Shown here piece after piece: positions 44,421 through 55,673 of a DNA stretch of 64,000 nucleotides. The first letter of the stretch is position 1. The number at the start of each line of letters is the position of its first letter. Origin of the DNA: Gonocerus acuteangulatus (lineage: Eukaryota; Arthropoda; Insecta; Hemiptera; Coreidae); NCBI GenBank assembly GCA_946811695.1, contig OX328128.1:74594531-74658530 (forward strand), given 5' to 3'. Made by a program: the position numbers and the translations under genes. Under the pieces are notes generated by a model that searched no databases, had not been told where the DNA came from, and saw nothing but the letters and a program-made list of their open reading frames with translations.

Positions 44421-45813
44421 ATCTGCTTAGTTTTCTCTAATCTTGGTCTTCCTCTCCCATTCCTCCCTTTCCTTCTTCCCTTCATAACTATACCCACGAG
44501 TCTTGCTCCACTCTCTTCATCTCCACATAGTTCCTACAGCAGACATCGGACACTATCTGCTTAGTGTACTCTAATCTTGGTCTTCCTCTCCCATTCCTCC
44601 CTTCCCTTCTTCCCTTCATAACTATACCTAAGAGTCCTGCTCCACTCTCTTCATCTCCACATAATTCCTACCGCAGACATCGGACACTATCTGCTTAGTT
44701 TTCTCTAATCTTGGTCTTCCTCTCCCATTCCTCCCTTCCCTTCTTCCCTTCATAACTATACCTAAGAGTCCTGCTCCACTCTCTTCATCTCCACATAGTT
44801 CCTACAGCAGACATCGGACACTATCTGCTTAGTGTACTCTAATCCTGGTCTTCCTCTCCCATTCCTCCCTTCCCTTCTTCCCTCCATAACTATACCCACG
44901 TGTCCTGCTCCAGTCTCTTCATCTCCACATAGTTCCTACAGCAGACATCGGACACTATCTGCTTAGTTTTCTCTAATCTTGGTCTTCCTCTCCCATTCCT
45001 CCCTTCCCTTCTTCCCTCCATAACTATACCCACGTGTCCTGCTCCAGTCTCTTCATCTCCACATAGTTCCTACAGCAGACATCGGACACTATATGCTTAG
45101 TTTTCTCTAATCTTGGTCTTCCTCTCCCATTCCTCCCTTCCCTTCTTCCCTTCATAACTATACCTAAGAGTCCTGCTCCACTCTCTTCATCTCCACATAG
45201 TTCCTGCAGCAGACATCGGACACTATCTGCTTAGTGTACTCTAATCCTGGTCTTCCTCTCCCATTCCTCCCTTCCCTTCTTCCCTCCATAACTATACCCA
45301 CGTGTCCTGCTCCAGTCTCTTCATCTCCACATAGTTCCTACAGCAGACATCGGACACTATCTGCTTAGTTTTCTCTAATCTTGGTCTTCCTCTCCCATTC
45401 CTCCCTTCCCTTCTTCCCTTCATAACTATACCTAAGAGTCCTGCTCCACTCTCTTCATCTCCACATAGTTCCTGCAGCAGACATCGGACACTATCTGCTT
45501 AGTTTTCTCTAATCTTGGTCTTCCTCTCCCATTCCTCCCTTCCCTTCTTCCCTTCATAACTATACCCACGAGTCTTGCTCCACTCTCTTCATCTCCACAT
45601 AGTTCCTGCAGCAGACATCGGACACTATCTGCTTAGGGTACTCTAATCTTGGTCTTCCTCTCCCATTCCTCCCTTCCCTTCTTCCCTTCATAACTATACC
45701 CACGAGTCCTGCCCCAGTCTCTTCATCTCCACATAGTTCCTACAGCAGACATCGGACACTATCTGCTTAGCTTTCTCTAATCTTGGTCTTCCTCTCCTAA
45801 CCCTCCCTTCCCT
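44421..45813. repeat. Minisatellite: 134-bp unit, about 10.4 copies
   Basis: CTGCTTAG recurs at 44423, 44557, 44691 and so on every 134 bases. Units share TCTAATCTTGGTCTTCCTCT, CCCATTCCTCCCTTCCCTTC and CAGCAGACATCGGACACTAT. The plus strand is strongly pyrimidine-biased. Variants ACCTAAGAG and ACCCACG(T/A)G alternate, suggesting unequal crossing-over of multi-unit blocks. Confidence 0.95.
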
Positions 45814-46185
45814 TTGTACTCCTTAATAAGCGAAATCACGAACCATGGCTGCCTTGTTTCCTTGAAGACTTTCCTATTGATACAAAAAGCCCAATGGAAA
45901 TAATTTTATACCTTAAGTTCAATGTTTGGTCTTAATCAATTTCATTTTTGCATTTAGGTCAAAACTCGCTTTACTTTAAATAAAAATCTTCCCTCAATAA
46001 TTAAAAAACGAAAGGTGTCACGCAGTAGTTAAATTGAGACCAATATTGTTTCCATTTTCTCTTAAGAAATCAGAACGCCTTCTTTAAATGTCAGTTGCTT
46101 AAGTAATTATTTTTGTAATTTTGAGTCATTAAGTAGTTTCTTTTACAGTTAAGAAATAGATTTTCTTTATTTAAAGATAGATCAG

Positions 46186-46430
46186 TCGTGGCGCAATGTT
46201 ATGGCATTCGACTTATTTACTAGAGGGCCTGAGTTCGAAACTCGGTCACGCAATAAAAATTTTATCTTTCTGTGACGTCATTCGGGGATTAGAATTGGGA
46301 CCCTTATTTCCACTCAGCCTTTATTGGGTACTTATAATACAGTATAAACTTCCTATCGCAACAAATCACTGACCACACTATCTCCATCGTGGTCTACTAC
46401 GGATAAGAAATATCCTTGTTATGGATATTT
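46186..46430 (+). repeat. tRNA-derived SINE-like element, type D
   Basis: AGTCGTGGCGCAATGTTATG resembles an A box region. CTGAGTTCGAAACTCGG gives a T-arm-like stem with a B box. A non-tRNA body follows (GTGACGTCATTCGGGG, GACCACACTATCTCCATCGT). The latter resembles part of SINE B. It is not a functional tRNA because the acceptor stem does not close. Bases 45815-46185 show nothing named. Confidence 0.45.
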
Positions 46431-46743
46431 ATTTATTTACCATTACTGATAGTACTATTATTAACATTTAAGTAACATCAAAAAAATATAAATTTATTTA
46501 TTTTATTTATTAAGTGCTTCGTTTCGAGACAAAAAGCACACTGAGTTAAGTCTTCCAAGAAACCAGGGAGAAAGTGAAAATTGTATTATTTAACAATTAA
46601 AATAATATTAAAAAAAATAATTAAAAATAAAAATAAAAATTAAAAAATAAAAATGATTAATATAAATTTCAATTTTAAACTATAATGAATAATAACTTAT
46701 TCATGGAATGAAAATTTAGTTCATTAACCAGTCTTCGGGACCC

Positions 46744-48495
46744 TCATATGAGATCGTATAATCCTTTATTTTGTAAATATGTCAAGATACTGTCTATGTA
46801 CTGGCTACCTTCAGCGAGAAGTTCACATATGTTGAATGGTGTGGTTAAGTCTTGTCGTCTAATGCAGTCTGTTAGAATATGCGTTATTGTCAGTTCAGTA
46901 TTACAAATTTCACATAATGGTCTCTCTGGTCTTGTCATAAGGTACTGGTGAGTAAGTCTTGAATGGCCAATCCTAAGTCGAGCCAATACAACCTCCTCCC
47001 TTCTATTGGCTCGATAACTGGATGGCCAGTCTTTGACAGTAGGTTTTATAGTCCGTAATTTGTTGTCCGTAAGTATCGTCCAAGAGTGTTCCCAGTTTTC
47101 CAAAGTAACTGTCTTCACAGATCTGTTCATGTCTTCATGTGGAATTGGTCCGTTATCCATGTCTGTTTGTTCTGCAGCTATTTTTGCGTGGGTGTCTGCA
47201 ATCGGATTTTTCCCTAGTCCTTCATGACCAGGTAGCCAGTACAATGTTACATGTTTGTGTAGAGAGTGTATTGTCTTAAGTATTTTTGAGAGTAAAGGAT
47301 GAGAGGTGTATTTGTCCTGTAGTGCTTGAAGTGAACTCAGTGAGTCGGTATAAATAACAATGTCACGTCGGTCTGAAGTTGGTATGTTCTCCAAGCCAAT
47401 AAGTATGCCGTAGAGCTCAGCTGTAAATGTACTGCAGAAATCATTTAGTCTTTTAGTTATTATCTGATCTTCTATAACAGCTGCTGCTCCCACACCTTTA
47501 TCGGATTTCGACCCGTCAGTGAAGATAGAGAGTTTCTGGCAGTTTTGGATAGCGAAAGTTTTAAAGATTTCATTGTAGATTAATTTTGATGTTGGGTTTG
47601 ATTTATGAATTGCCGAAAGGGTAACGCCCACATCATAGTTGTTCGATGTCAATGGAGGAAAATGGGTAGTGCTACGTGTCATTATTTCCGTTTCGTCGAA
47701 CTGTGAAATATTAGCCAATTCTCTATATCGTACACTGAAAGGTCTCTGGGCTTGGGGTTTTATTCTGTACAGGTCATAGTAAGGATTATGGATACTCATA
47801 TGAAGGCATTTGGAGTCACACATGGCTCTGGATTTATGCATTTGAGTTATAAGGAGAATTTTACGGCGGTACTCGAGAGGAGGTTCGCCGGACTCAGCAT
47901 ACAGGCTTACCACAGGGCTACTCCTGAAAGCTCCAAGAGACAGGCGAAGGCCAGTGTTGTGAATAGTGTTTAACATGTTTAGTGTGCTTGGTCTGGCTGA
48001 TGCGTAGGCAACACTTCCATAATCTATAATAAATCTTGTAAATGTTCGATATAATCGGAGCATTGTTTTCCTGTCTGCTCCCCATTTTGTGCAACTGATG
48101 ACTTTTAACACATTTAAAGAGTTTTTACATTTGATCACAATATTTTTTAAATGTGGGATCCATGTCAATCGTTTATCGAACGTCAGACCAAGAAATTTCA
48201 GTGTAGTGGTGTGTGGTATTAGCTGTGAATTGAGTGTAACTTGTGGAACAGGTTGAAGGTTTTTCTTTGTGAACAGGATATATTGGGATTTTTCTCTTGA
48301 TAGAATAAGACCATGTTTGCCACTCCAATGTTCTAGACGGTTAATAGAATTTTGTATGAAAAATTCTGCCTCTCTAAGAGTCTTTGATTTTTTAAAAATA
48401 AGGAGGTCGTCGACATACAAGCAGTAGGATACTTCTGGAAGTATATGATCTCTGATAGAATCTATACCTATTTTAAAAAGTGTTGTGCTCAGCAC
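46744..48495 (-). mobile_element. I-like non-LTR retrotransposon, 3' half (RT end, RNase H, zinc knuckle)
   Basis: The minus strand is open for 583 codons without a break. Residues 24-34 hold the RT active-site motif (CLYVDDLLIF). RT fingers and most of the palm are missing. The thumb follows. RNase H occupies about 320-440, with the catalytic set visible as D327 (IFTDGSK), E360 (AELYGI), D384 (YTDSLSSL) and D434 (IADTHAK). Residues 528-544 form a C-x2-C...H-x4-C knuckle (CEICNTELTITHILTDC). An RNase H downstream of RT places it in the I/R1-type group rather than Jockey. The element is 5'-truncated at about 48500, as is common after incomplete target-primed reverse transcription. The intact remaining frame points to a recent insertion. 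A T/A-rich tail lies at 46600-46700. Confidence 0.85.
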
Positions 48496-48676
48496 ACATA
48501 TTATATAAAAAATATAAATAATAAACTAACAAAAAAAGGTAATCATATGAGAAATAATTACAAAAGTAAAATAAAAAATGTTATAAGTATTTAAAAGAGG
48601 CGAATAGTATGAAACCATTTTCAATGCGTCATCTTTCAAAAATTTGAAAAACAATCGAAAATTTCCGATGTTACTG

Positions 48677-48680
<4 letters not shown>

Positions 48681-48729
<49 letters not shown>

Positions 48730-48892
48730 GGCGCATCTACATCTAGGTCATTAGCGCCGACATCCAGGGTGCAGCGAGGAATTTTACCAGCGAGCCGTGG
48801 GATGATAAAATTCCTGCCGGAGGTTGGGAATCGAACCCACCATCTCCCGCTTATGAATCCAAGGCGCTAGCCATTAGACCACGGGAGACCCC
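48681..48892 (-). repeat. SINE type A, young copy with long poly(A) and target duplication
   Basis: On the minus strand: GGGGTCTCCCGTGGTCTAAT, A box TAATGGCTAGCGC, B box GGTTCGATTCCC, body ending GATGTAGATGCGCCG, then about 47 A (48681-48727). GTTACTGGAAA flanks both sides (48670-48680 and 48893-48903). The intact duplication and long tail indicate recent mobility. Confidence 0.85.
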
Positions 48893-48992
48893 GTTACTGG
48901 AAAATTTTCCCACATTTGCAGTCTTTGTACAAAATAATGTTTATTCGTTTTGGTTGTGTTTGGAAAAGCTTATTTAAAATTTAAAAAAATAT

Positions 48993-49150
48993 TGTCGTGG
49001 GTTCGATTCCCACTAGGGGTGGTTGCTCTTCTTTAGAAAAAAGAAATGGCATCAGCCCTATCCTGATTAGAAAAGGGAGGTAACCTATTGATAACCCGTC
49101 CTAAAATTCGTAGTTAATAATAAAGGGACGTTAAAATTTATTAATAGTAA
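48993..49150 (+). repeat. SINE type C
   Basis: GTGGGTTCGATTCCCACTAG (B box), GGTTGCTCTTCTTTAGAAAA, AAATGGCATCAGCCCTATCC and a TAAAATTTATTAATAG tail. The 5' head is missing. Confidence 0.6.
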
Positions 49151-49156
49151 TAAAAA

Positions 49157-49490
49157 AATGGGCGAGGTTAGCTCAGTGGGACTAATAAGTTGGAGGTCCT
49201 TAGTTCAAATCCGGAGCAAGCACTAAAGATTTTTTCTTCTAGTGTCTTCGTTCATGGGTTGAATTCAGCCTCCTTGGCCGGTCCTAGGCCAACCCAGCCT
49301 TTAATTAATTTAATAATGGGTACCTTGGCTAGGACTCGAAGCAGCCAAGTGCAAAATCAGGCGGCCAGAGCATAGTATTGACCACACTATCTCTCTAGTG
49401 TGCCGTATGGTCATGAATCAGATACCTAAGTAGTATCAGCCCCTCAGGACCTTCTTGGCCTGTTACGGGACTGATTTTTTTTAATAATAA
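49157..49490 (+). repeat. tRNA-derived SINE, type B, plus copy
   Basis: GGGCGAGGTTAGCTCAGTGG, then AGTTCAAATCCGGAGCAAGC. The shared body (TTTAATTAATTTAATAATGG) ends CCTGTTACGGGACTGATTTT. A few bases of the D-loop/anticodon region are deleted relative to the copy at 13529-13860. Bases 49491-49907 are unremarkable. Confidence 0.8.
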
Positions 49491-49907
49491 AAAAATATTG
49501 TTATAACAGATGTGAGCAGCTTTGGACTATTCGTTTATTTTGTAAAATGTAATCAATCGGAGTAAGTGGATGGTCGCCGTTCGAAATAAAATTTGATGGT
49601 TCCATCACAGTCGGGGAAAACAGTTCCTGGTAAAGAGAATTAACTTAATTAATTTAAGACATTAAACTGCTTTACAGTAGTTTAAGTGTAAACATGACTT
49701 CACTTCTAGGGGTTGGTAGTAATTTATGGTGGAAGAGTCGGGATGTAAAGCTGTCAAGGATGTTAGCGTGGCTCCTTTACCGTTCTTAAGCTGCCAAATA
49801 ATTGAAAACTATTTAAAAATGTTTTGGGATTTATATATGACCTGTGGGGCCATAAGTGTGTTTCCCCCCTCTGCGCTAAAACGAATGAAGCAGATAATCC
49901 GGCTTAT

Positions 49908-50231
49908 AAAGCAGGCTACACACGATCAGGCCTATCAGTTAGGCCTAAACAGTCCGCCTGAAAGCCGGTCGCCTGAACGTATATATATTCCGGCTGCCAA
50001 GACAGTCTTAACTGACAGACCTGCCGGAATATGTTCAGGCGACAGGCCTTCCGCAGGACTGTTCAGGTCTAACTGACAGACTGGGAGGAATATGTTCAGG
50101 CGACAGGCCTTCCGCAGGACTGTTCAGGCTTAACTGACAGACTGGGAGGAATATGTTCAGGCGACAGGCCTTCCGCAGGACTGTTCAGGCCTAACTGACA
50201 GGTCTGCCTGAATCGTGTGTAGCCTGCTTAA
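49908..50231. mobile_element. MITE with ends AGCAGGCTACACACGATCAG and three internal ~61-bp tandem units
   Basis: The left end is mirrored by CTGAATCGTGTGTAGCCTGC at the right. The unit GGAATATGTTCAGGCGACAG with GCCTTCCGCAGGACTGTTCA and AACTGACAGACTGGGA occurs three times (50020-50210). The left arm contains the same sequence inverted (CGCCTGAACGTATATATATT). The arms span most of the element. Target duplication unclear. Confidence 0.7.
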
Positions 50232-50318
50232 GGTTTGCCTAAAGAATGTCCACCTTACACATCCATAGTCGAACTTAGGGACTTAGAGGGAGGTTACAGG
50301 ACTTGACGGGATCTCGAT

Positions 50319-50483
50319 GTCAGAAGAGGATGAGCTGTCAGAGCATAGCTATGGATCGTCGAAAAATTCGAGAAAGAAGATCTTTCCACGAAATCTTTTG
50401 ATCGGATATAATTCCAACGAGCCGGCGTTGTGGCGAAGACCTCGTCGACTGAGGGAGCAATTTACGATTTTCCTCTGTGGAAA
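50319..50483 (+). CDS. Possible short exon, acidic then basic
   Basis: ATG at 50319 opens MSEEDELSEHSYGSSKNSRK, then KIFPRNLLIGYNSNEPALWR and RPRRLREQF, with a GTAGGT donor at 50484. Reading through would stop at TAG. The composition looks coding, but it lacks a neighbour exon or a family. It lies downstream of the rhophilin-like exon 2 but does not resemble rhophilin. Bases 50490-50924 show nothing else. Confidence 0.25.
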
Positions 50484-50924
50484 GTAGGTTAGCAAAATTC
50501 CTCAACGAAAACGTGGAGAATGAAAACCAATATGGCGTTCTACTACCATTATTGTTGGTGTTCTTTAGCTCTTCGGTCAGATGGTTTAAACGAATCGTTG
50601 GTCAATTACCGGAGAGAAGACTCCGAGGTGTAAAGGAACCAGGACCGAAAATAACAGTATATTTATATTTTTTCCAGGATTGGACTTTTTATTTTTATTT
50701 CAGATTAATAAAAATTTAATTTTTTTTGATTGAATTATAAAAATTTAAATTAACGTAGAATTTTAAAAAAAAATTATCTAGTGAGTGATTTATATCCCAT
50801 ACAATTTAATTAATAAAAGAAAGTATCAAAATGTTTGTCAGAATTTTTACTTTAAAATTCTAAATTTTATGATTTTTTTATTTTGTTTTATTTTATTGTT
50901 ACCGTTGTGATTGAGAAGGTTTAG

Positions 50925-51130
50925 ATGATCGGGGTTCGATCATTTGTTGAATATAACTGCATTTTATAACAAAAATATGTTCTGAGGCTAATCAGAAATG
51001 TAGCCTCTACGATACGGAACTGTTCTCCCTTTCCTCCAAACTCCTGAAGATAGCTTGTAATTCAAGCCAAGACGTTGGCTCAAATATAGCTAATTTTAGT
51101 TATAAAATGTTGTTTTATTCAAAATATGAA
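50925..51130 (+). repeat. Penelope-like fragment with degenerate hammerhead-like core
   Basis: GATCGGGGTTCGATCATTTG and TATAACTGCATTTTATAAC precede CTGAAGA (51044-51050), a GCTTG/CAAGC stem and AAGACGTTGGC where GAAAC is expected. The order of modules follows that at 2524-2660. From 51130 to 51650 the sequence is AT-rich with no feature. Confidence 0.4.
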
Positions 51131-51654
51131 CGAACACCAATCATCTACAACTTCTTAGCTCAGACAAATATTTAGGGAATTAATAACTACCTATTTTGTA
51201 CTAAACGAGAGCTCATTTCATTCTCCTACTTTCATTCAGATCTTCAAATACAAAACTTTGAATTTATATTGAAAAATAATCACTTTGGGATTTTTATTTT
51301 ATTTTCAATTTTTAAAAATCAATACTGACAATTAATTCTTATTAGTAAGAATTTTAGATACAAATTTTAAAACAATTTTTATTCCCAAAACGTCTACTTA
51401 AAAATGTCAAGAGCCTATAGAAATTAAAATAAAATTATATTAAAAAATATTTTAATAAAGAAGTTTTCTATTTGAAATTTGTAACTATTTGTAGTGATTT
51501 TTATAGAAAAAATTCAAATTTAACCGTAAAAAATAATTGTTTTCAAAAGATTGATAACAGTTCGGAAGGGAGCTGAAAAAGCGTGGTTATAAAAATCGGT
51601 TTTTAGAAAAGTGTTGGTTTACAATATTAATATATTTATATTATAAACACACCC

Positions 51655-51665
51655 ATACATCCATA

Positions 51666-51717
<52 letters not shown>

Positions 51718-51860
51718 TATATATGTGCGGTGGAGAGAGAGATTTTAACAGGGGCCATTTTCGGTAACGTGTATGTAGGATCGATGAATATTTGATGATA
51801 TTTTTCAAAAACTTCTTTCATGTCTGTATCCCCAATCATTACTTCGGATACTGCTAAAAC
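51655..51860. repeat. (TA)n with a family B-like end
   Basis: TA array 51668-51710, then GATTTTAACAGGGGCCATTT, TAGGATCGATGAATATTTG and CTTCTTTCATGTCTG. This is the family B hairpin-side block, diverged and in reverse orientation. Confidence 0.5.
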
Positions 51861-52056
51861 TGGAAATTTCAAGTAGAACAAAAAGTTAAATTCACCGGAA
51901 CGTATTCCAAACACGTTTTAAGTCAATGTATTAACAAATTTTTCACGTTCGTGTTAAATGTATTGTTATGCATATTAAATGTTTTTATAAGTATTATTTC
52001 CTTTGAAAACATTTCTATTTTCAGGAGAAGAATCTCCTTTGAACATATGTATTTAT

Positions 52057-52210
52057 AGGTGGCCCATAGCGTTCAGTTCAAACCTCAAGGCAGGGCTGCA
52101 CAATCCAGTTATATTAGAGCCACTGTATGTGAAGCAAATATCCTCTTGACCACACACATCAGGCCTGGCATGCACTGTCCCGGCTTCATTAGACTGCGCA
52201 GTCCATATCT
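52057..52210. repeat. Copy of the GGTGGGCATACACG-type repeat
   Basis: GGTGGCCCATAGCGTTCAGT, AAACCTCAAGGCAGGGCTGC, ATGTGAAGCAAATATCCTCT and CAGGCCTGGCATGCACTGTC match 33395-33945. From 52211 to 53440 no clear feature except a weak hammerhead-like core at 53043-53072 (minus). Confidence 0.45.
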
Positions 52211-53443
52211 TGATATATTCTTCACCGTTTATGGCCTCCCTAAGATTGCACGACTTTTTAAATTCCTTATTTATACAATGTGGCTAATGCGACGTCTTCA
52301 TGACATTATCATTGAGACGATGGCCAGTACTTAACTGTAAACGTCACGGTCTTTTGTTCTTTGGAGTGTTATTTCAGTCCAATTTTCGTCGTTATTTCCT
52401 CGGCGTTTCGTGGTTGGTAAAATTGATCCTCCCTAACATGTTCTGTGATATAATTGAATTGATCCATGCAAAAAGTGCTTCAATCCAAACCCATTAGTTT
52501 TGAGAAAACTAGACTGAAGCCCTTTATACATGGAATAATAAAATTAGGACTATGTTTCTATGGCACCTATGTATTGGATTGAAGTCCTTCTAACATAGAA
52601 ATGTGAAGTTACCTTTAGATACAAAGAATTCATCACTCATACTAACGAAAATATTATCCGAACTCATATTGGGAAAAAATGGACTGAAGTTCTTTTTGCA
52701 TGGATCGATTCAATTGGCGACCGTTTCGACTCTGAGGCCCAACGGCCAATGAACTCTTTGCTATTCCTTATCACATCACAATGTAATTAGCATATCTCTC
52801 ATGAAACGCTCTGATAAAACCGACATCCCGGCGTACTTTCTCTTCTAGATACTCCAAGGAAGCGAATCACTCTTAGATAGACCGCGAGAATTCAATTCTA
52901 GAAGTAGGCGATTTTAATGCCATTATGCGGTTCCAATCGCAGATATTATTCTCTTTTATTTTGCTATATATTTTTATGAGGAAGAAGGTCAAAATCCATT
53001 TACTGCAGACAATTCTTCAATAAGCTTTTATTTTTCTCTAGACGTTTCACGTCTTCTTGGCCCCTCTTTAGGTGATCATAAAATACAAAATTACACCCTT
53101 AAACCTTAGAGAACCTTCGGCAAGAAGTGTCTCATCTAGACTGACAAGATCAATCATGGCTGCTTTATATCAGCGGTTTAAAATCGATTGCTTTAGAATA
53201 AAGGAAGTGAAGGAGCTATTTTATTAAATAAGTAATTTTATGTATCACGTATATTCTATTAAGTTAAAAATATGTTAAAAGGTTATTTAATTTCTTTGTT
53301 TAAGTTATTTGATATTTTTGCTGTTCATAATTATTTGTTCATTTTCTTTTATTCGTCGATTTTGGGGGTTCATTCCTTATCTAATATTTTTATTGTGTCA
53401 AAATTAAAAGTGTTACTATTTCTTATATCATAGCCCATCAGAC

Positions 53444-55010
<1,567 letters not shown>

Positions 55011-55309
55011 CATCAGAGAAATATTATTGTCTCGTCAATGTCTTTATCGTATTGTCTCTTCCATAGGAAGGAAACCCGCTTATGAGGTTGACCTCATGAA
55101 ACAAATGGCCTTGGAATTCGCCATATAACTTGCCCAGAACATTCTACTGGAAGCGTTGGGTGAGAGGAAATGTTCTTTAATCCTACTATTATTTTATATA
55201 CCCGCCAATAAATATAATATAGTAACAAGTTATAAATTAAGATTAACTAGTCATGACAATATTGACAACAACAATATTGATGAACCTGCCAAGCGATTCT
55301 CTAGTTTAC

Positions 55310-55670
55310 GTTCAGTTTTCCCGCGTAAAAACAGCTGATCATAAGTCATGACTTTTGCGATTTACCGCCTTTAGGCGCCTATTATCATGTCGGCATTGAT
55401 TCTATCGGCCTATCGATAGCTCTCCAAGATGGCTATCACCTCTCCCCAGGTGAAAGTACGAAGGCTTCGAATAGAAAGATAATTACAAACTGTCGAGTGT
55501 CATGAAATTACTTTCTCGTTAACACTAGTCAAATATATAACCTCATTTGTGGTTGGCTGGTCAGGTGGCTTTCTTCCGGTATCTACAAGAATGTACATGC
55601 AAACACTGAATTTATGTGAGTGAATACAGTTTAATTCTTATAAATATTTGATGAAATAATGTTAAGATTA
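55310..55670 (+). repeat. ~360-bp direct repeat, left copy
   Basis: CGTTCAGTTTTCCCGCGTAA, CGCCTTTAGGCGCCTATTAT, CCTATCGATAGCTCTCCAAG and TTGTGGTTGGCTGGTCAGGT match 59515-59875 almost base for base. The two copies bracket the transposon at 55674-58175 and other repeats. The piece at 55035-55309 has only a hairpin-end scrap (CATAGGAAGGAAACCCGC). Confidence 0.75.
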
Positions 55671-55673
55671 CTC

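Noticed and set aside
44421..45813. CRISPR-like array
   Set aside because: The 134-bp units are contiguous without unique spacers, and this is animal DNA; it is a minisatellite.
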